NCBI GenBank assembly: GCA_038049695.1
Contig: CP142451.1
Coordinates: forward strand, 129,724,001-129,788,000
Direction: 5' to 3'
DNA from: Cinnamomum chago
Lineage: Eukaryota; Streptophyta; Magnoliopsida; Laurales; Lauraceae
DNA: 64,000 bases
This document shows, in pieces, positions 11,987 through 25,202 of this stretch (positions are counted from its first letter, which is position 1; the number at the start of each line of letters is the position of its first letter). The notes beneath the pieces were generated by a model, which was not told where the DNA came from, made no database searches, and saw only the letters and a program-made list of their open reading frames with translations. The position numbers and the translations under genes are program-made.

Positions 11987-13400
11987 TATGCCTCTGTTTA
12001 ACTTATGATACTCGGGTTAGGGTGGAGAAGTCAAGAACAACATTGCATGTATATGTATGTTCTTTTATATATGGGAAGGTTTTCATATGGATGATGATGC
12101 TTTGTTGTATACATAGTTTAGCATCTGAAAGAAAATATGCGAAGACTACCCAACTTTGTTCTCAATGTGGATCATTGGTGTTGATTCTATGGTGCGCACC
12201 GTATTTATATGCCATCACGTGTGTGAGCTTTGTAGGAGGGTTAGGTTTTAACAGGAAGGGCATGGTTTTTACTAGGGAGAAATAACTTAAACACGTTTAT
12301 CACTGGCATAATAAAGTCAAGTCAAATATATACATTTGGATGCTCAGTTTCATTATGACAGATGCTTAGATCTCAGCCTGCCCCCATGACAGGTGATTAT
12401 GTTTTTGAATTTAACTGCACTTGCATGATTGTTTTCATGGGAATTGATCTCCATGGTATGGTTAAATCTAAGCTTTGATTCATTCATACAAGAGAGATTC
12501 TGGCCCATCATCCAATGTGGGAGATGTTGAGAAACCAACAATGTGCTTCCTGCCTTGGTAATCCTATTATAGGGACTCTGCTTGACGGTATGATGCTCAT
12601 GATAGTTGTGTGTATTATCTGTGTTCTTTACTGAAGCATTTTTCTGTTGGCATGGTATCTCCTTATCCCATCTGTGTAACCTAAATAGGCTATAATTGAC
12701 GGCTTGCTTTGAGGCAGCCAGCATTAGTAAGGGCCATATCCACTAGAAAATCACTGGTCCTAGGTTAGTTTAGGCTTTAGAGTGTCACCAATTAATGGAA
12801 ACCCTTTGCGAAACAGATCCCATTTGAGCTCCTGAATTTTATTTCCATTGGATTTTGAGTAATTTAGAACACACAGAAAAGCATCACAACTGTGTCCTAC
12901 AAGTAGCTGTTTTTTCTCCTCCTGAGAGATTTTCATATTGTTTTCTTATTGGGGCTTGTATTCCTGCTGGTAGTTATAGTATGGCATTTACCCTCATGAA
13001 GAAAAGTTTAGGGATGCCTTCTAGTCTCTAAATTCTGTCCACTTCACTCCAGTCCAGTTATTCACACGGGGGTTTTTGCTGTTTGTTAGGCTTCCTAAAA
13101 GTGGTGGAAAATGTACTCTTTAGCCTCTTTTTTTCTTCTTTTGAGGAAATGGAGGGTGTTTAGGTTGACACGTTGGGAGTAATAAAAATAAAGATACAGC
13201 AAGACAAGAAAAACACAATAAACGAATGGGTATGCACAAGAACTGCTGTCAAATATTACATCTTTCGAAGAAAAATAATTGTGAATCAATGCATTTCGGT
13301 AATAACAAATAACTTTGATATCTTAAAAGGTAACGGGGAAGACAAAATGCAAGTACTGGTCCTCGTATCAACGTTCAAAAGTAACAATGATCGAATTACG
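11987..13400. other. Intergenic region between convergent genes
   Basis: Holds the 3' UTR of the OXS3-like gene and, from the other side, that of the minus-strand hydrolase. No other gene, RNA or repeat structure recognised. Confidence 0.5.
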
Positions 13401-14426
13401 CTAGAGAGGAGAGTTGCCAACACCAAGCAAGAAGTTCTTAACAATGTCGTTGAATCGTTTCGGATTCTCAATCTGTGGCACATGCGACGTTTTCCTTATC
13501 ACTTCCATTCTAACCTTGTCCCCAAGATATCTGCAATTCCACATTTTGAATCATAAGCACTTAATATATACAACAACATGGGATGTCAATGGATGGGGGG
13601 ATAAAATGAGCAATTCACCCCCTTCTCTAAATGTGGGTTTTCTGCATAGTAAAAAAACAAAAGAGGGGTGGTATTGCGGTGGCTTTGAGGGGGGTCCGAG
13701 TAGAGTTGCGTTTGGGCAGCAAGAACCGGTTTTAAACACATAAGAAAGAGAAATCAATTTATAGGATATCTAAAGTAGATTTTTCTTTTTCTTAAATATT
13801 GAGGGCCTATTTATTTGTATCAGAATACATAGGATTTCATACCATATATAGTTAAAAAGGTTTTAAAAATAAAAATTAAAGGTAAATTTTCAAAAAAAAA
13901 AAAAAGATTAAATAACTTTTTCTTTTATAGTAATAGAATTAAGGAAAGATGGGAAATAACTAAATACCCACTCTAGTAATTCAATATATATGAGAGTGAA
14001 GGTCCGATCTACATCTTCACTTTATCCCTCACCCCTCATGTCCTTCACCCTTCAGCTTTTTAATAATCATTTAGTAAAGTTCATTTCACCATACAATCCT
14101 ATATATTCAATTTCTATTTATCTTAATGGAAACAAACATGCCCAAAAATGTGACCTCAACATTGGTAGACAAAAATCCAAACCGAATTTAGCCTGGTGAT
14201 AAGTAATAATACCCATCACGGGGCCAGGCAGGTGTTACTTGGCTCGATCGGGTGTGGATTATTTAGTTCCAAAGCTAAGTCCCCCTTCTGATGCAATGAG
14301 CCATACAACAGGGCCCATGACTTCTCAAGAATGATATGCTGGTGGGTCTCTACAGTTGTCTCTTAGCAGTGGGCCCCACGATCATTGCACCATTAGATGG
14401 CAGAGTCTGCCAATCGATCATTCAAC

Positions 14427-14493
<67 letters not shown>

Positions 14494-17108
14494 CATAATT
14501 GGGTCATGTTCCTTAGCGCTAAGCCACCATAAACTCAATCCTGTGAGTGTTGAGAAAGGAGGTTTTACTTGTAAAGCTCGAAAGCCTTCTCCACTGGAAA
14601 TATTTGGTCATATTCTCCCCAAATGATCAAGACCTCCTACAAAAGCACACGGACAAGAAAGAAATTAAATATGTTCATGTAATTACAACGTACGTTTGGA
14701 GCTGTAGCAATAACAAAATATCTGGACGATGCCATGTTTCAATTATCACACTTTTAATTCACATGCGTGGCACTTTGGGTCCATGAACAGGGCCTATCTT
14801 ATCTTATATGTATACCTGTTGGAGAGGAAGAATCTGTGCGTCGTCGTATTTTCCAATGGTGAGTCCCATAAGAAGTTGCATCTTTTCCTCTCTATTTTCC
14901 ATGTAGAGAGCCTGTTTAAAGTTTATAATAAGAATAAAAGAATTGAGTTAATCCCATATATTATAGGATAATCCCATGATATCATGGATTTTATACAACA
15001 TCTTATTGGGAAAATTTATTTTCCGAATGATAGAATTTGATAAATGATAGTTATATGTGTATTTGCTTTTCTTTGTATTCTATAAAAAAATATAAAAAAA
15101 TCTCTTGCTAGTAACAAAAAGTAAATGATACATAAACTGATAAGTCCAATAAAATCATGGTACTATCGCATTATATCATAGTGACATTATCTGAATTTTG
15201 GCTATAAGATAGAAAAAACCAAATTTAAAAAGGTCTAATATGTACAAACCTCTAAAATATTATTATTATTATTATTATTATTGATCTAAAACTCGAGTGC
15301 GGCTTGGCTCGGCTGAGTGACCAGTGACGACCGAAATTATCCCATCGCCGCGTTTGAGACCAACACTATTTAATTTACCGTGTCGCACTGGTTTGACTCG
15401 ACGCACTCCGATTCCATCTCACTCAACTGCGTCAGGCAAACTACTTCTAGAATATGCTCCTTGACTTCATTTGTTTTCAGTTTTATTATATTCCTATGAA
15501 GGTCCTATTAAATCCAATCGCAATAGAAAACTAACGTATTCTGAATGATGCAGCAGATTACAATAGCAAGAAATTCTATTATGGTGGTCCGTTTGTCAAA
15601 CCTCCCCAGCCGACTACCTCATCTAACCATTTGACTCTCAAGCTTCGTTCCTATCGTTTGTTATTATATCTACCCGTCCTAATCCTCCTCTTAGACTCAG
15701 AGAGACATGGTGGAGAAGCATCACTCGCTGGGCACCCAACTTCTTAAATATAGCCATATAGGCGCTTGATATTTTAGCAATGCAGTGGGACAAGATTCCA
15801 CTGTTAGTACGTACCACCCGTAGAGGCCCTGTGCATGTCATGTCAGGCACCAATACAATACCACGCCCAAGCGTGTTTTCAAACGACTAGAAAGAAATGG
15901 GTGGGTCATCCACCCACCATCAACCACATCATCCTTTCGAAAACAACCAAAATAATAATAATAATAATCATCATCATCATTTTCATATATATATATATAT
16001 ATATATTTTACTTTTTTCATTTTCCCAAACTTATTATTCATACGCGCGGGCCCGCTAGCTCCAGTGCTCCATTGCACTAAGTTTCAGATCACAGTACTCG
16101 CCGCACACACGAATCATGTGAATCGATCGAGGAGGATGCAATATGAAATAAAACTGGACCGTCTACCCAGTAGACGGACGAGTCACTGTTCGGACCAAAC
16201 CAGCCAATTCCATGCAGCATGTACCACACGATGTGCACTACTGGCCTAATTGCATTGACATGGGGATATGTATAGAGGAAGTTTTAAGTGCATCCATTCC
16301 TTGAAAATTTTTAAATACGTGATGTATACATATAACATAATAGTCGTAGTGGTGGACTCCGTACCACCCTGGGCCCACTGCATTGAAATGCAAATGGAAG
16401 TGTCATGTAATATTAATTAATAAATAAAATTAAAAATAAATGGCACATAATTGTATAACGTACATTGATAACGTCGTTAAGTAGGCAGTCCGGCATGACG
16501 GAAGGGGGCCTGTAAACTGAAAGGCCGATTAAGGTCCGCAAGTGCTTCGCCGTCTTGGGCAGCATGAGATCGGCGATCGTCTCCACCCCTGCCTTCTCCA
16601 TCAGCTCCACGTTATCTCTCTTCCTCCTCCACACGGCGGAGCTCGCGATCATCACCTTCTCCACCCTCTCCCCGCACATCCTAGCCAGATTGTAGGCCAC
16701 GAAGCCACCGTAGCTCGTCCCCAGCACGGAGAACCGCTCCAGGCCGAGCTTCTCCAGCATCCTGGCGAGGGAAGCTGCCTGGAAGAGCTCCGACCTCTCG
16801 ACGGAAGTGGTGGTGGAGCTGCCGAAGAAGACGAGGTCGGGGACGTAGATGTCGAAGTAGGGGGAGAGGGATCGGATCTGGTAACGCCACTGCCAGATGG
16901 CGGAGGGGCCGAAGCCGTGGATGAGGACTAAGGGCGGTTTTGGAGGAGGATGATGGGAACAGGTACTGATACTGGTTTGGGGAACCCAGCAGTGGATGGT
17001 GGTTTGATCATCGATTTGGATGGTTTTGGGGTGGAGTCCGGCGGAGTAGTACTGATGGCGAAGGTAGGATCTGTAGAGGGAGACGAGGCTAAAACAGGAG
17101 GCGACCAT
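13401..17108 (-). CDS. Alpha/beta hydrolase-fold protein (paralogue 1)
   Basis: Four exons on the minus strand: 16464-17108, 14816-14911, 14569-14636 and 13401-13530 (stop TAG), giving 312 aa. The N-terminus (MVASCFSLVSLYRSYL) is hydrophobic and may target a membrane. Motifs: oxyanion-hole HGFG at about 64-67, nucleophile elbow GTSYGG with Ser132, acid Asp257 in LIIWGEYDQIFP, and His286 in TSHVPQIENP. So the full Ser-Asp-His triad is present. The group resembles plant monoacylglycerol-lipase/epoxide-hydrolase-like proteins; the substrate is unknown. The start is the second ATG of the open frame, because the upstream residues are low-complexity and the homologous start of paralogue 2 agrees. 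The middle exons are exactly as long (96 and 68 bp) as in the paralogue at 27250-33340. Confidence 0.9.
14429..14493. repeat. (TA)n-(CA)n microsatellite
   Basis: About 26 TA units followed by CA units, in the intron between the last two exons of hydrolase paralogue 1. Confidence 0.95.
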
Positions 17109-17866
17109 CGAAACCGAGGAGGTCAGTTCCTTTCTTTTTGGAAAAAAAAAAAACAACACACAAACTGGAAAAATAGAAAGATAGGGTCGTATTAGGAAGC
17201 TGATGTGGTTATGAATGAATGGAATATATGAGTACCGACAGTTCTAAAGAGGAGGACTGGTGTGAACCGGTGGAAGTAATTAAGGAAGGAAGGTAGGTAG
17301 GTAATAATAATAATTAAAAAGACAAAAGTTACGTACGTTCGTGGGCTTGGGCTTCGCTCCATGGAGATTACGGTCTCTTGGGCTGGGCATTATGAATTAC
17401 CAGCATGAGTGCGATGCACAATTTAAGTTTGATGTAACATGAATATGTAATATATAAAAATTAATATTTCTTTCATATAAATCCACTTATACGAAACACA
17501 TAAAACAAAGTTGCCTCTTTCTCAGCTATATTGTCTTCTTGTATAAATATTATGATCTTCTGTCTTATAGATTCTACAATGCGTTTGCCTCATTTAGGTC
17601 TTTTCCACCTTTGAGTTAGAATAAAGGGACACAGAGAGGGAGGTTGGGTGAGAGAGTATATGAAAAAAGAAATGTCCAGATGTGGTGTGATGGAGAGTTT
17701 TAGGGGATGAATGGTTTAAAGTTATAAAATGGGTGTTTCCTTTTTTTAAGAGATGCAACAAATGATTCAAATAGAGATAAAAAGTTGGCATGTCCTTTGG
17801 GCATGTCTTTTGAAGTAATAAATGGAGTCCAATTGCTGATGTTGCTCAAGGAAATAGAGATTTGAG

Positions 17867-17905
<39 letters not shown>
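17109..17905. other. Intergenic region upstream of hydrolase 1, ending in a (TA)n tract
   Basis: Probable promoter of the minus-strand hydrolase gene in its first few hundred bases. No gene seen. It ends in (TA)n at 17871-17905, into which the 17906-22536 element is inserted. Confidence 0.5.
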
Positions 17906-17907
<2 letters not shown>

Positions 17908-19238
17908 GAGGCGGTCCTGTAAGGACCGTCCTTACCCTATTTCGTAAGGACTAATCCAGTGCGTCCATTCTTCCTTCACATCCAACGTTCTAAATAGCCC
18001 TTATATAAGATACGAGAGGGAGAGGGAAACGAAAACTGTAGCAAAAGAAAGAAAGAGTCGAACGCGCCCAAGTCGAACGGAAGGGAGGAGTGACTTTGCC
18101 ATCTCGATCGCCCGGAGCCAAATCGTGCGATCGATCCCTCTCTCCCGGCGTCTCGTCATCTCCTCTCTGGTACCTCTCCTTTTCAGCGTCCCATTTCTCT
18201 CTACTCTCTCGCGACGATCCGGCGGCACGGCAAATCCCCAAATCTGGCCGATGTTCTTCTCTCTCTCTAGATCATCTCACGCTCTCGCTAGGCGTCGCAT
18301 CTCACCCTCCCCTCTCGGTCTCTAATGCGGCTCCTCTCCGGAACCTCGGGCATCTCTTCCTAATTTCTCGCCTGCCAAACCAGGTATACGTTGCCCTCTT
18401 TGGGGAATGATGTTTGAAACTGAGATTGGGCTCATCTCATCCAATATCCCCTGTTTTTTTTTTTTTGGTTGGCAGTTCCCTAGTTGATATTTTCATTAGT
18501 ATGTTTTTTTTCCCCACAAGTTGAGACACTGATGTTATGAACCGAGTGCTATCTAAATGCTCCCCTGATCACAGCCGCAAACAATGGCTTCTCCTCTGAT
18601 GATACGAATTGAGTGCTATCTGTACATCTGTAAGTACAAAGTCCAGAGCAGATGAACACAGATAAAACATTTCCCCATCTGGCATTCACAGCGGGGAATG
18701 GACAATGTTATAATGTTGGTGTTTTTTTGTTGGGGTTTAGATGAAATGGGTTCTTTTCATTGTCATCATCTAATGGTTTTCGGTGCTAAGGACATGGAGA
18801 TAAGGGGTTTTTGGGGTGGTTCCTCTTGCCTAGCTAGATGAAGATTGAGAAATGTAATGTGGGTGTTTTCTTGCAGGGGTTTAGATGAAATGGTTTTTTC
18901 GGATTCTCATCATATGATGGTTTTGGTGTTTGCATGGAAAGAAAGGGCTATGGGCTGATTCCTCTTGCCTTGTTAGATGAAGAATGAGAAAGGTAAGAAG
19001 GTGGGTGTTAATTCAGGGCTGATTCCTCTTACCTCTCTCCATCTGTGAATGCCAGATGAGTATATATGTGGACTTCCAGAAGCCCCATCCGACATTCTAA
19101 CTTGTTCATTCCCAATCTGTGATCTAGAAAGGTAAGTAGGATTGAATTTTTTTCTGAATGTTTGCATTGGTTTCCTTCATGTAATACATTTATTTATTTA
19201 TTTATGTCTACTTGAATTTTATTTTCCCTTTTGTTCAG

Positions 19239-19690
19239 AGTGTTATCTTCTAATACAATCCGTTCTGAGCGTACTCTAAAATGCCGATGTGGAGTAGGAG
19301 ACATGAAATTTTATACTCCTTGTACGCAGTTGAATCCAAATAGAAAATTTTGGAAATGCCCGAATTGGAATGTAAGGGTGTTTAGGCTACCTCATAGATC
19401 AATATACATTTTCAAGGTTTCAAATCTAGCATTAACTATTTTTTTGTGTGTAAATCTTTATGCAGAATGAAAATGGCTGTAGTGCGTGCCTTTAGAAAGA
19501 TGAAGTAGCAAATTGGCAGCAACTTGAAGCTAATTCATCGATTTGTGAACGAGAAAACTGGAGAGAAGAAAAGAGCAATTTGATAAAAGTCGTTGAAAAG
19601 TTAGAGAGTTCTGTGCATGTTTTTATTGAAGTAGAGAAAGCTATTATAGTCACATGTTGTATAATAGTTTTCCTGTTTAGCTGCGCATGA
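19239..19690 (+). pseudogene. GRF-type zinc-finger / membrane-anchor protein, broken by a stop codon
   Basis: Exon 19239-19371 encodes a GRF zinc finger (TLKCRCG...TPCTQLNPNRKFWKCP), a C-x-C-G...C-P motif of a small nucleic-acid-binding domain. An exon from 19466 follows in frame: NGCSACL, then TAG at 19493-19495 where family members have Trp in FLWKDE, then KDEVANWQQLEAN, a charged helical stretch and a C-terminal hydrophobic segment (AIIVTCCIIVFLF) ending at TGA 19688-19690. So the layout is GRF finger, coiled coil, transmembrane tail, with one nonsense change. It lies inside the long-TIR element 17906-22536. A related, intact-looking copy is at 38898-39483. Confidence 0.75.
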
Positions 19691-21120
19691 AGTGAGATGA
19701 ACAACATGTCTTCTGTAAATGAACATTCACTTTCATAGAAGATGGAACTGTTTTCCGCTTTGTGTCTTTCCATTTGGTTATGCTACTTGTGATAGTGTGA
19801 TGTGAATGCAAGTATATTTTAAGGTGTAAATGATTTAAATGTAAGCAAGTTGGATAAAAACAATGCATATTCCATTTGCAATTTTAGAGTTTGAACATTG
19901 AATTAAGGAAGTTTGTAAAAGAGGGTGGGCCAATCACAGTTGGCTAATAAGAAACTATCAAACCCTGATATGGGTTCTACTGTAAGGAAAGTACCTCCCG
20001 CAAAGTGAAACCGAGCGAATAACTAGGTAATGAAGACACAAATGATACAACTACAGCAACTAATGTGCACCAATTTATCCTCGAAGAGTGCAAGAGATAT
20101 CAACACAACTCCCAACCCAATCTACTGGTGTACTTCACCACTCTATTTACTCTTTCAAATGGCTGCCTCCATCCATTGACGGTGTTGCTTTGGATGAGGA
20201 TTTTCCATCCCCCCACACTTAAACTGTGTGTAAAAGGAAAATGCCCATTGTGCTCCATGCCCCAACTACTTGTCTGTATAGACGTTGTGCTGCTTTATGC
20301 TGGCATCATCTACAATGATCCAGATCAATCATCTGACCGAGAGCATCACAGATTAGAAGACCAATTTAACACAAGTGAAGTGTAACATAGAGGTCCATGC
20401 ACACCAGGAAATCCTAGCAATCCTATATTCCGCAGGTGCTTTCTCCGGCACACGCACAACGTGCTTCTACATAGTGTGGACCATTCAAATGCACATCTTG
20501 ACTCACTATATGTAGTTACACCTGCTAATAATGCACCAACAGCCACATGGTCCAAATCCAACAAAAGCCAACCAATTAAAACATGGAAAATAATGCATAG
20601 CTGAAAGCCATACAAGGAGACATTTATCTTTTTTTTTCTTTTTTTCGCCTTCATGAACCTGAGTTTGTTACAGAAACAAAACCAGGGTAGTCCATTTTGC
20701 CTTAGTTACAGATTCATGCTTATTAAGAAATTAGTAGTCCATTGCTAGGTTAGCATGCACTTCAGCTGGAATTTTGCCACCCTATTCCACGTTATCATGG
20801 AAATGGCTACTGACTCTTACAAGCCTTGAAATGCATTAGCTGACTGTAAGAAAAGGTCTCAGTGCTCAAATCCAGATCATCTGCCATCACAAATCTTTGA
20901 CCACAATACTAGATTTCTGTAGCTGAAACAAAGCAGCATCTCCAATTAAGATGGATTTTATGATGTGTGAATCAACAAAGACTGCATAGGACATCAAGAA
21001 ATGCCGCTTGTAACATGGTGTCCATAATCAGACATCAAATTGATCTTAAACTGGGCATCAAATTCATAATAAAATTAAATACTAAATTTCACAAAAGCAA
21101 CTTGGCCATTCAACATCAAA

Positions 21121-21249
21121 TATAAACCAAATGCCATGTCCATGGGTTGACATTTGAACCGGACACATCTAAAGAGCTTCCTTCAACAGGTGTATCGGAT
21201 GGGGCTTCTGGCATTCTTGGCATGTCCGCATGTAGATCAACAGTCCCCC
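21121..21249 (-). other. Coding-like fragment inside the long-TIR element, not identified
   Basis: Read on the minus strand after a possible acceptor (TTTTTAG), an open frame gives GTVDLHADMPRMPEAPSDTP followed by VEGSSLDVSGSNVNPWTWH and a stop. Its composition looks like a real terminal exon rather than random intergenic DNA, so it may be another captured gene piece. I do not recognise the family. Confidence 0.3.
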
Positions 21250-22534
21250 TAAAAATAAAACACAATAATCAGTAATGTAAACTAAGAATAACACAGGCAA
21301 CATCATTCCTTCTCAAAATTCAAGAAAGTGCAAGTTTTATGGTTTTCTAGGCCTAAATTCAAGAAACCAAATATCAAAATGAAATCAAAAGAGGAAGAAC
21401 AAGAGGATTTTATCCAGAAGTCTTAATTTCACAATATCAATTGAAGAGCCCAAGTGGGTGCAATAATAATAGGCAAAAAAAAATGCAATGTTTTTTTTTT
21501 CCTTTTTTGGTTTGTCCAGAAGAAGAATTACTGCCCCATACTTACACCTTACCAAGAAAGGCATTGAAATCCCCTAAAGTAGTTCCAAAACAAGATCGCA
21601 ATTCGAACGACCCAACTATTCCAGATGCAAGAGCAAGCAAAATACATGCCCAATGTTCATGAAGTTCCAAGTGCTTCAAAAACACCCAACACCCATTACA
21701 GTTCCACCCACCAAAGACACAAAATTGAATTGAATCAGATCTTTCAAAACACCATTGCTACTATGAGAACTTGTAGAGCTTGGATCATTTTGGGAGCCCC
21801 ACTCCTTAGCGGAGTGTACAGACAGCACTCGGTTCATATCATCAGAGGAGAAGCCATTGTTTGCGGCTGTGATCAGGGGAGCATTTAGATAGCACTCGGT
21901 TCATAACATCAGTGTCTCAACTTGTGGGGAAAAAAAACATACTAATGAAAATATCAACTAGGGAACTGCCAACCAAAAAAAAAAAAAACAGGGGATATTG
22001 GATGAGATGAGCCCAATCTCAGTTTCAAACATCATTCCCCAAAGAGGGCAACGTATACCTGGTTTGGCAGGCGAGAAATTAGGAAGAGATGCCCGAGGTT
22101 CCGGAGAGGAGCCGCATTAGAGACCGAGAGGGGAGGGTGAGATGCGACGCCTAGCGAGAGCGTGAGATGATCTAGAGAGAGAGAAGAACATCGGCCAGAT
22201 TTGGGGATTTGCCGTGCCGCCGGATCGTCGCGAGAGAGTAGAGAGAAATGGGACGCTGAAAAGGAGAGGTACCAGAGAGGAGATGACGAGACGCCGGGAG
22301 AGAGGGATCGATCGCACGATTTGGCTCCGGGCGATCGAGATGGCAAAGTCACTCCTCCCTTCCGTTCGACTTGGGCGCGTTCGACTCTTTCTTTCTTTTG
22401 CTACAGTTTTCGTTTCCCTCTCCCTCTCGTATCTTATATAAGGGCTATTTAGAACGTTGGATGTGAAGGAAGAATGGACGCACTAGATTAGTCCTTACGA
22501 AATAGGGTAAGGACGGTCCTTACAGGACCGCCTC

Positions 22535-22573
<39 letters not shown>

Positions 22574-23219
22574 TGCTTTTTAACCACTATCCAGCTTTAA
22601 AGAGAAAGAATGATTTCTAATCACCCATTTAATTACAAGGAGGCATAACCAAGGTTGGCCATCTATGGAGAGTATACGAAAACACGGCAAAGGGATGTAA
22701 TGTCAATGTAAAATCTGTATACTAGTATGAAAGCCCCTCCAATGCAGGTTTCAATGTCATCCAAATAACAATGTGCTATTATATTAGTATCTTTAGGAGA
22801 TTAGGACTTTATACCATTCAAGCATATTGGTCGTGACTGGTGATGTCTATTCTCACCCGTTTTCTCATTTTTCCTGTATTTTACTAAAAGACCGAGAAGA
22901 CGAAATGCACATATAATCCATGGTAATAATAGCAAAATCTGCAGATTAGATTGGGAGATTTGGAGACGTACCAAAAAACTCTTACACAAGAAACACGGGA
23001 GCCAAGAGGAGTACGGATAGCATGCGCCCTATTATAGAATAGAGGGCCGATGTTTTTTTAAATGGTAAAAGATGGTGGTTGTTCATGAAGAGGAAGGTTT
23101 GTTTTACAGGAAGAAAAAGAGGTGCACATGAAAATGAAATCTTTCGTCGGACGGCTTTCTTGTTTTAGGCTTAACTGCTGACGTGGAAGAACAAGGGTTG
23201 AGAACAAGGTGCCTTTTAA

Positions 23220-23361
23220 CCGTAGTGTTACCTGGACAAACTTTTTTGCTAGAATTTTGGACAACCCCTACGATATCCCTTGAATATCCTATGATATTCA
23301 AGGGATATCGTAGGGGTTGTCCAAAATTCTAGCAAAAAAGTTTGTTCAGATAGACTTTTTG
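23220..23361. mobile_element. Near-perfect hairpin element with a 9-bp target duplication
   Basis: About 56-bp arms (23232-23287 and 23294-23349) are reverse complements with one or two differences, separated by a 6-base loop CCTATG. GCCTTTTAA occurs at 23211-23219 and 23362-23370, consistent with a 9-bp target duplication of a Mutator-type MITE. Its transcript would fold into a miRNA-precursor-like stem. Confidence 0.7.
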
Positions 23362-25202
23362 GCCTTTTAATTTGTCTCTCAATACTTTCAACCGTTTCCC
23401 AACTTTCATGAGAAAGAATTATATTTCATAGAGTATGCGAAAACATGGCAAAGGGATGTGATGTAAATCTATAATATATATATTATATTTCAGCACAAAA
23501 AGGAAAAACCATATACTCAAACAACTGGTCAAAATTACAGTCACCGATTATACTGCAACAAGTGCTTATCATATTTGTCACATAGATCGCATATAAATCA
23601 GTGATTTTGATTCTTTGGTTTTGTATTTTAAAAATTATTTTTATGCATGTTCAACTCACGTTCGACAGAAATTAAATTGAATTTACACTAAAAAGAGGAA
23701 AAGCTATTTTACTCGTTTGAATTTCATATTTGACTTGACTAAATAACTAGTCAAAAGCCCCCCTGCGATGACGCACATTTAAATCCTGCATAAATCAATT
23801 TATAAACTCAAATTAATATCTAAATTAAATTACAATTAATAAAAACACATGGACAGGGTGAATGATCACACATAATCTTGATACTGTTTTCTATTTCTAA
23901 ACACACATAATCTCGATAAGTGATCATGATAGAACTGGTTTTCTATGTATTATGTTGGCCTATATCACCATATAATTACTTGCGAGAAAACTAAAAGAAA
24001 TAGGAAACAACATCACGACTTGTGGGTATAAGTTACATATGCACTTAAGATGGGAAAATAAATTCATTCAGATCACACTGAAAGGAATGTTGTTTAGGAA
24101 TTATCTATTTATTAACAGATTGGTGCATGGAAGCTTAAAACAATTTTAAAAGGTAAAAAGCTGACCCCGTGGTAGGATGATAGGTCCACCTTAGGATGCA
24201 AAGAGCTTATCCTACTTCATCATATCATTTCGCATGGTTGCTTAAGGATTCTTTTTTTTATATATGGTCGTAAGAATTTATATGTAGTCAATACGCTGGG
24301 TCGTTATATTTTAATATGGATTGCTCCATATATCTCATGTCATGAGGTACCCTATCCATCTTGATGGGTACTCGTAAAAAATTCCTATTACTGGTACACA
24401 TGTAGGTTGCACATGTAATTATTTTTAATGCCCGACCCGTGGTATGCTTAAACATTATATAATGTGGCTTTGCAGCCTTACAATCTTATAACCCTCTATA
24501 TTTACATGTAGTTGATTAATATTTTAGTCGAAAAAAAAATATATGTAACGAGACAACCATCAACACCAATAATATAATAAAATTATATATTGAATGTTTA
24601 GTCACTTTTTTATATCAATTGATAATTAAAATAATAACTTTAATTAAATAGTCAATTTGCATGAGATTTTATCCGTGCTTCGCTCTGGCTTCAATGCTAG
24701 TTCTTATTCCTTAAAGCTATATAGCGGTAGGGAAAAGAAAAAAAAACTCAATTCTGACCTTAGGAGAAGCCATGTCAGCTTCTTGAGGCTTATTTGTGAA
24801 TGTGTCTCTTGAATGTATCTTTCAAAGACTACATTATGTGCATTTTCAATAAAATGTGTCATTTCTTGGGGCCCATTTGTGAATGTATCTTTTTAAAAAT
24901 ACACATGTATCTTTTCAATAAAATGTGTTTCTTCTGCCCATTTTCCGGGTGTGACATAATTCAAATGGATGACTTCCAACTCTATAAATTAAGATTATTT
25001 TCAAAGTTTTTATATAGTATTCTAAATAAGCATAAATGCATAAGAATTCTTTGTTTTTAAAGATGAAACATGTATGTTAACGTAGATTAAGGAAAGAAAT
25101 GTTTGATTTTCATAAGTTTTTGGATGATTTGAAATTCTTAGTTTTTATTAAAAATGAATTTATATGAAAAGGATATTAGTTTTAACATTATTCAGGTCGT
25201 AC

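Larger units (their letters stand above)
17906..22536. mobile_element. 4.6-kb long-TIR transposon inserted in a (TA)n tract
   Basis: Left arm about 17906-18625 and right arm about 21816-22536 are inverted and nearly identical; the same 106-residue and 83-residue open frames occur in both without a change, so the element is young or its arms were homogenised. Ends begin GGGAGGCGGTCCTGTAAGGA and contain the self-complementary pair GTCCTTACCC...GTAAGGAC. TA repeats border both sides (17871-17905, 22537-22570). Each arm has an inward-facing TATA motif (ttatataag at 18001 in the left arm) and a possible splice donor (CCAG/GTATACG near 18383), which could form a promoter and leader exon for internal genes. 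No transposase is seen; the interior has a broken GRF-zinc-finger gene. Mutator-like origin is likely but not proven, as no target duplication can be read in TA repeats. Confidence 0.85.

Noticed and set aside
18090-18410. 106-residue frame (identical to 22032-22352 on the other strand) as a transposon protein
   Set aside because: Its identity in both arms reflects identical TIR DNA. Composition is Ser/Leu/Arg-rich from CT-rich leader sequence, with no domain; better seen as promoter/leader DNA.
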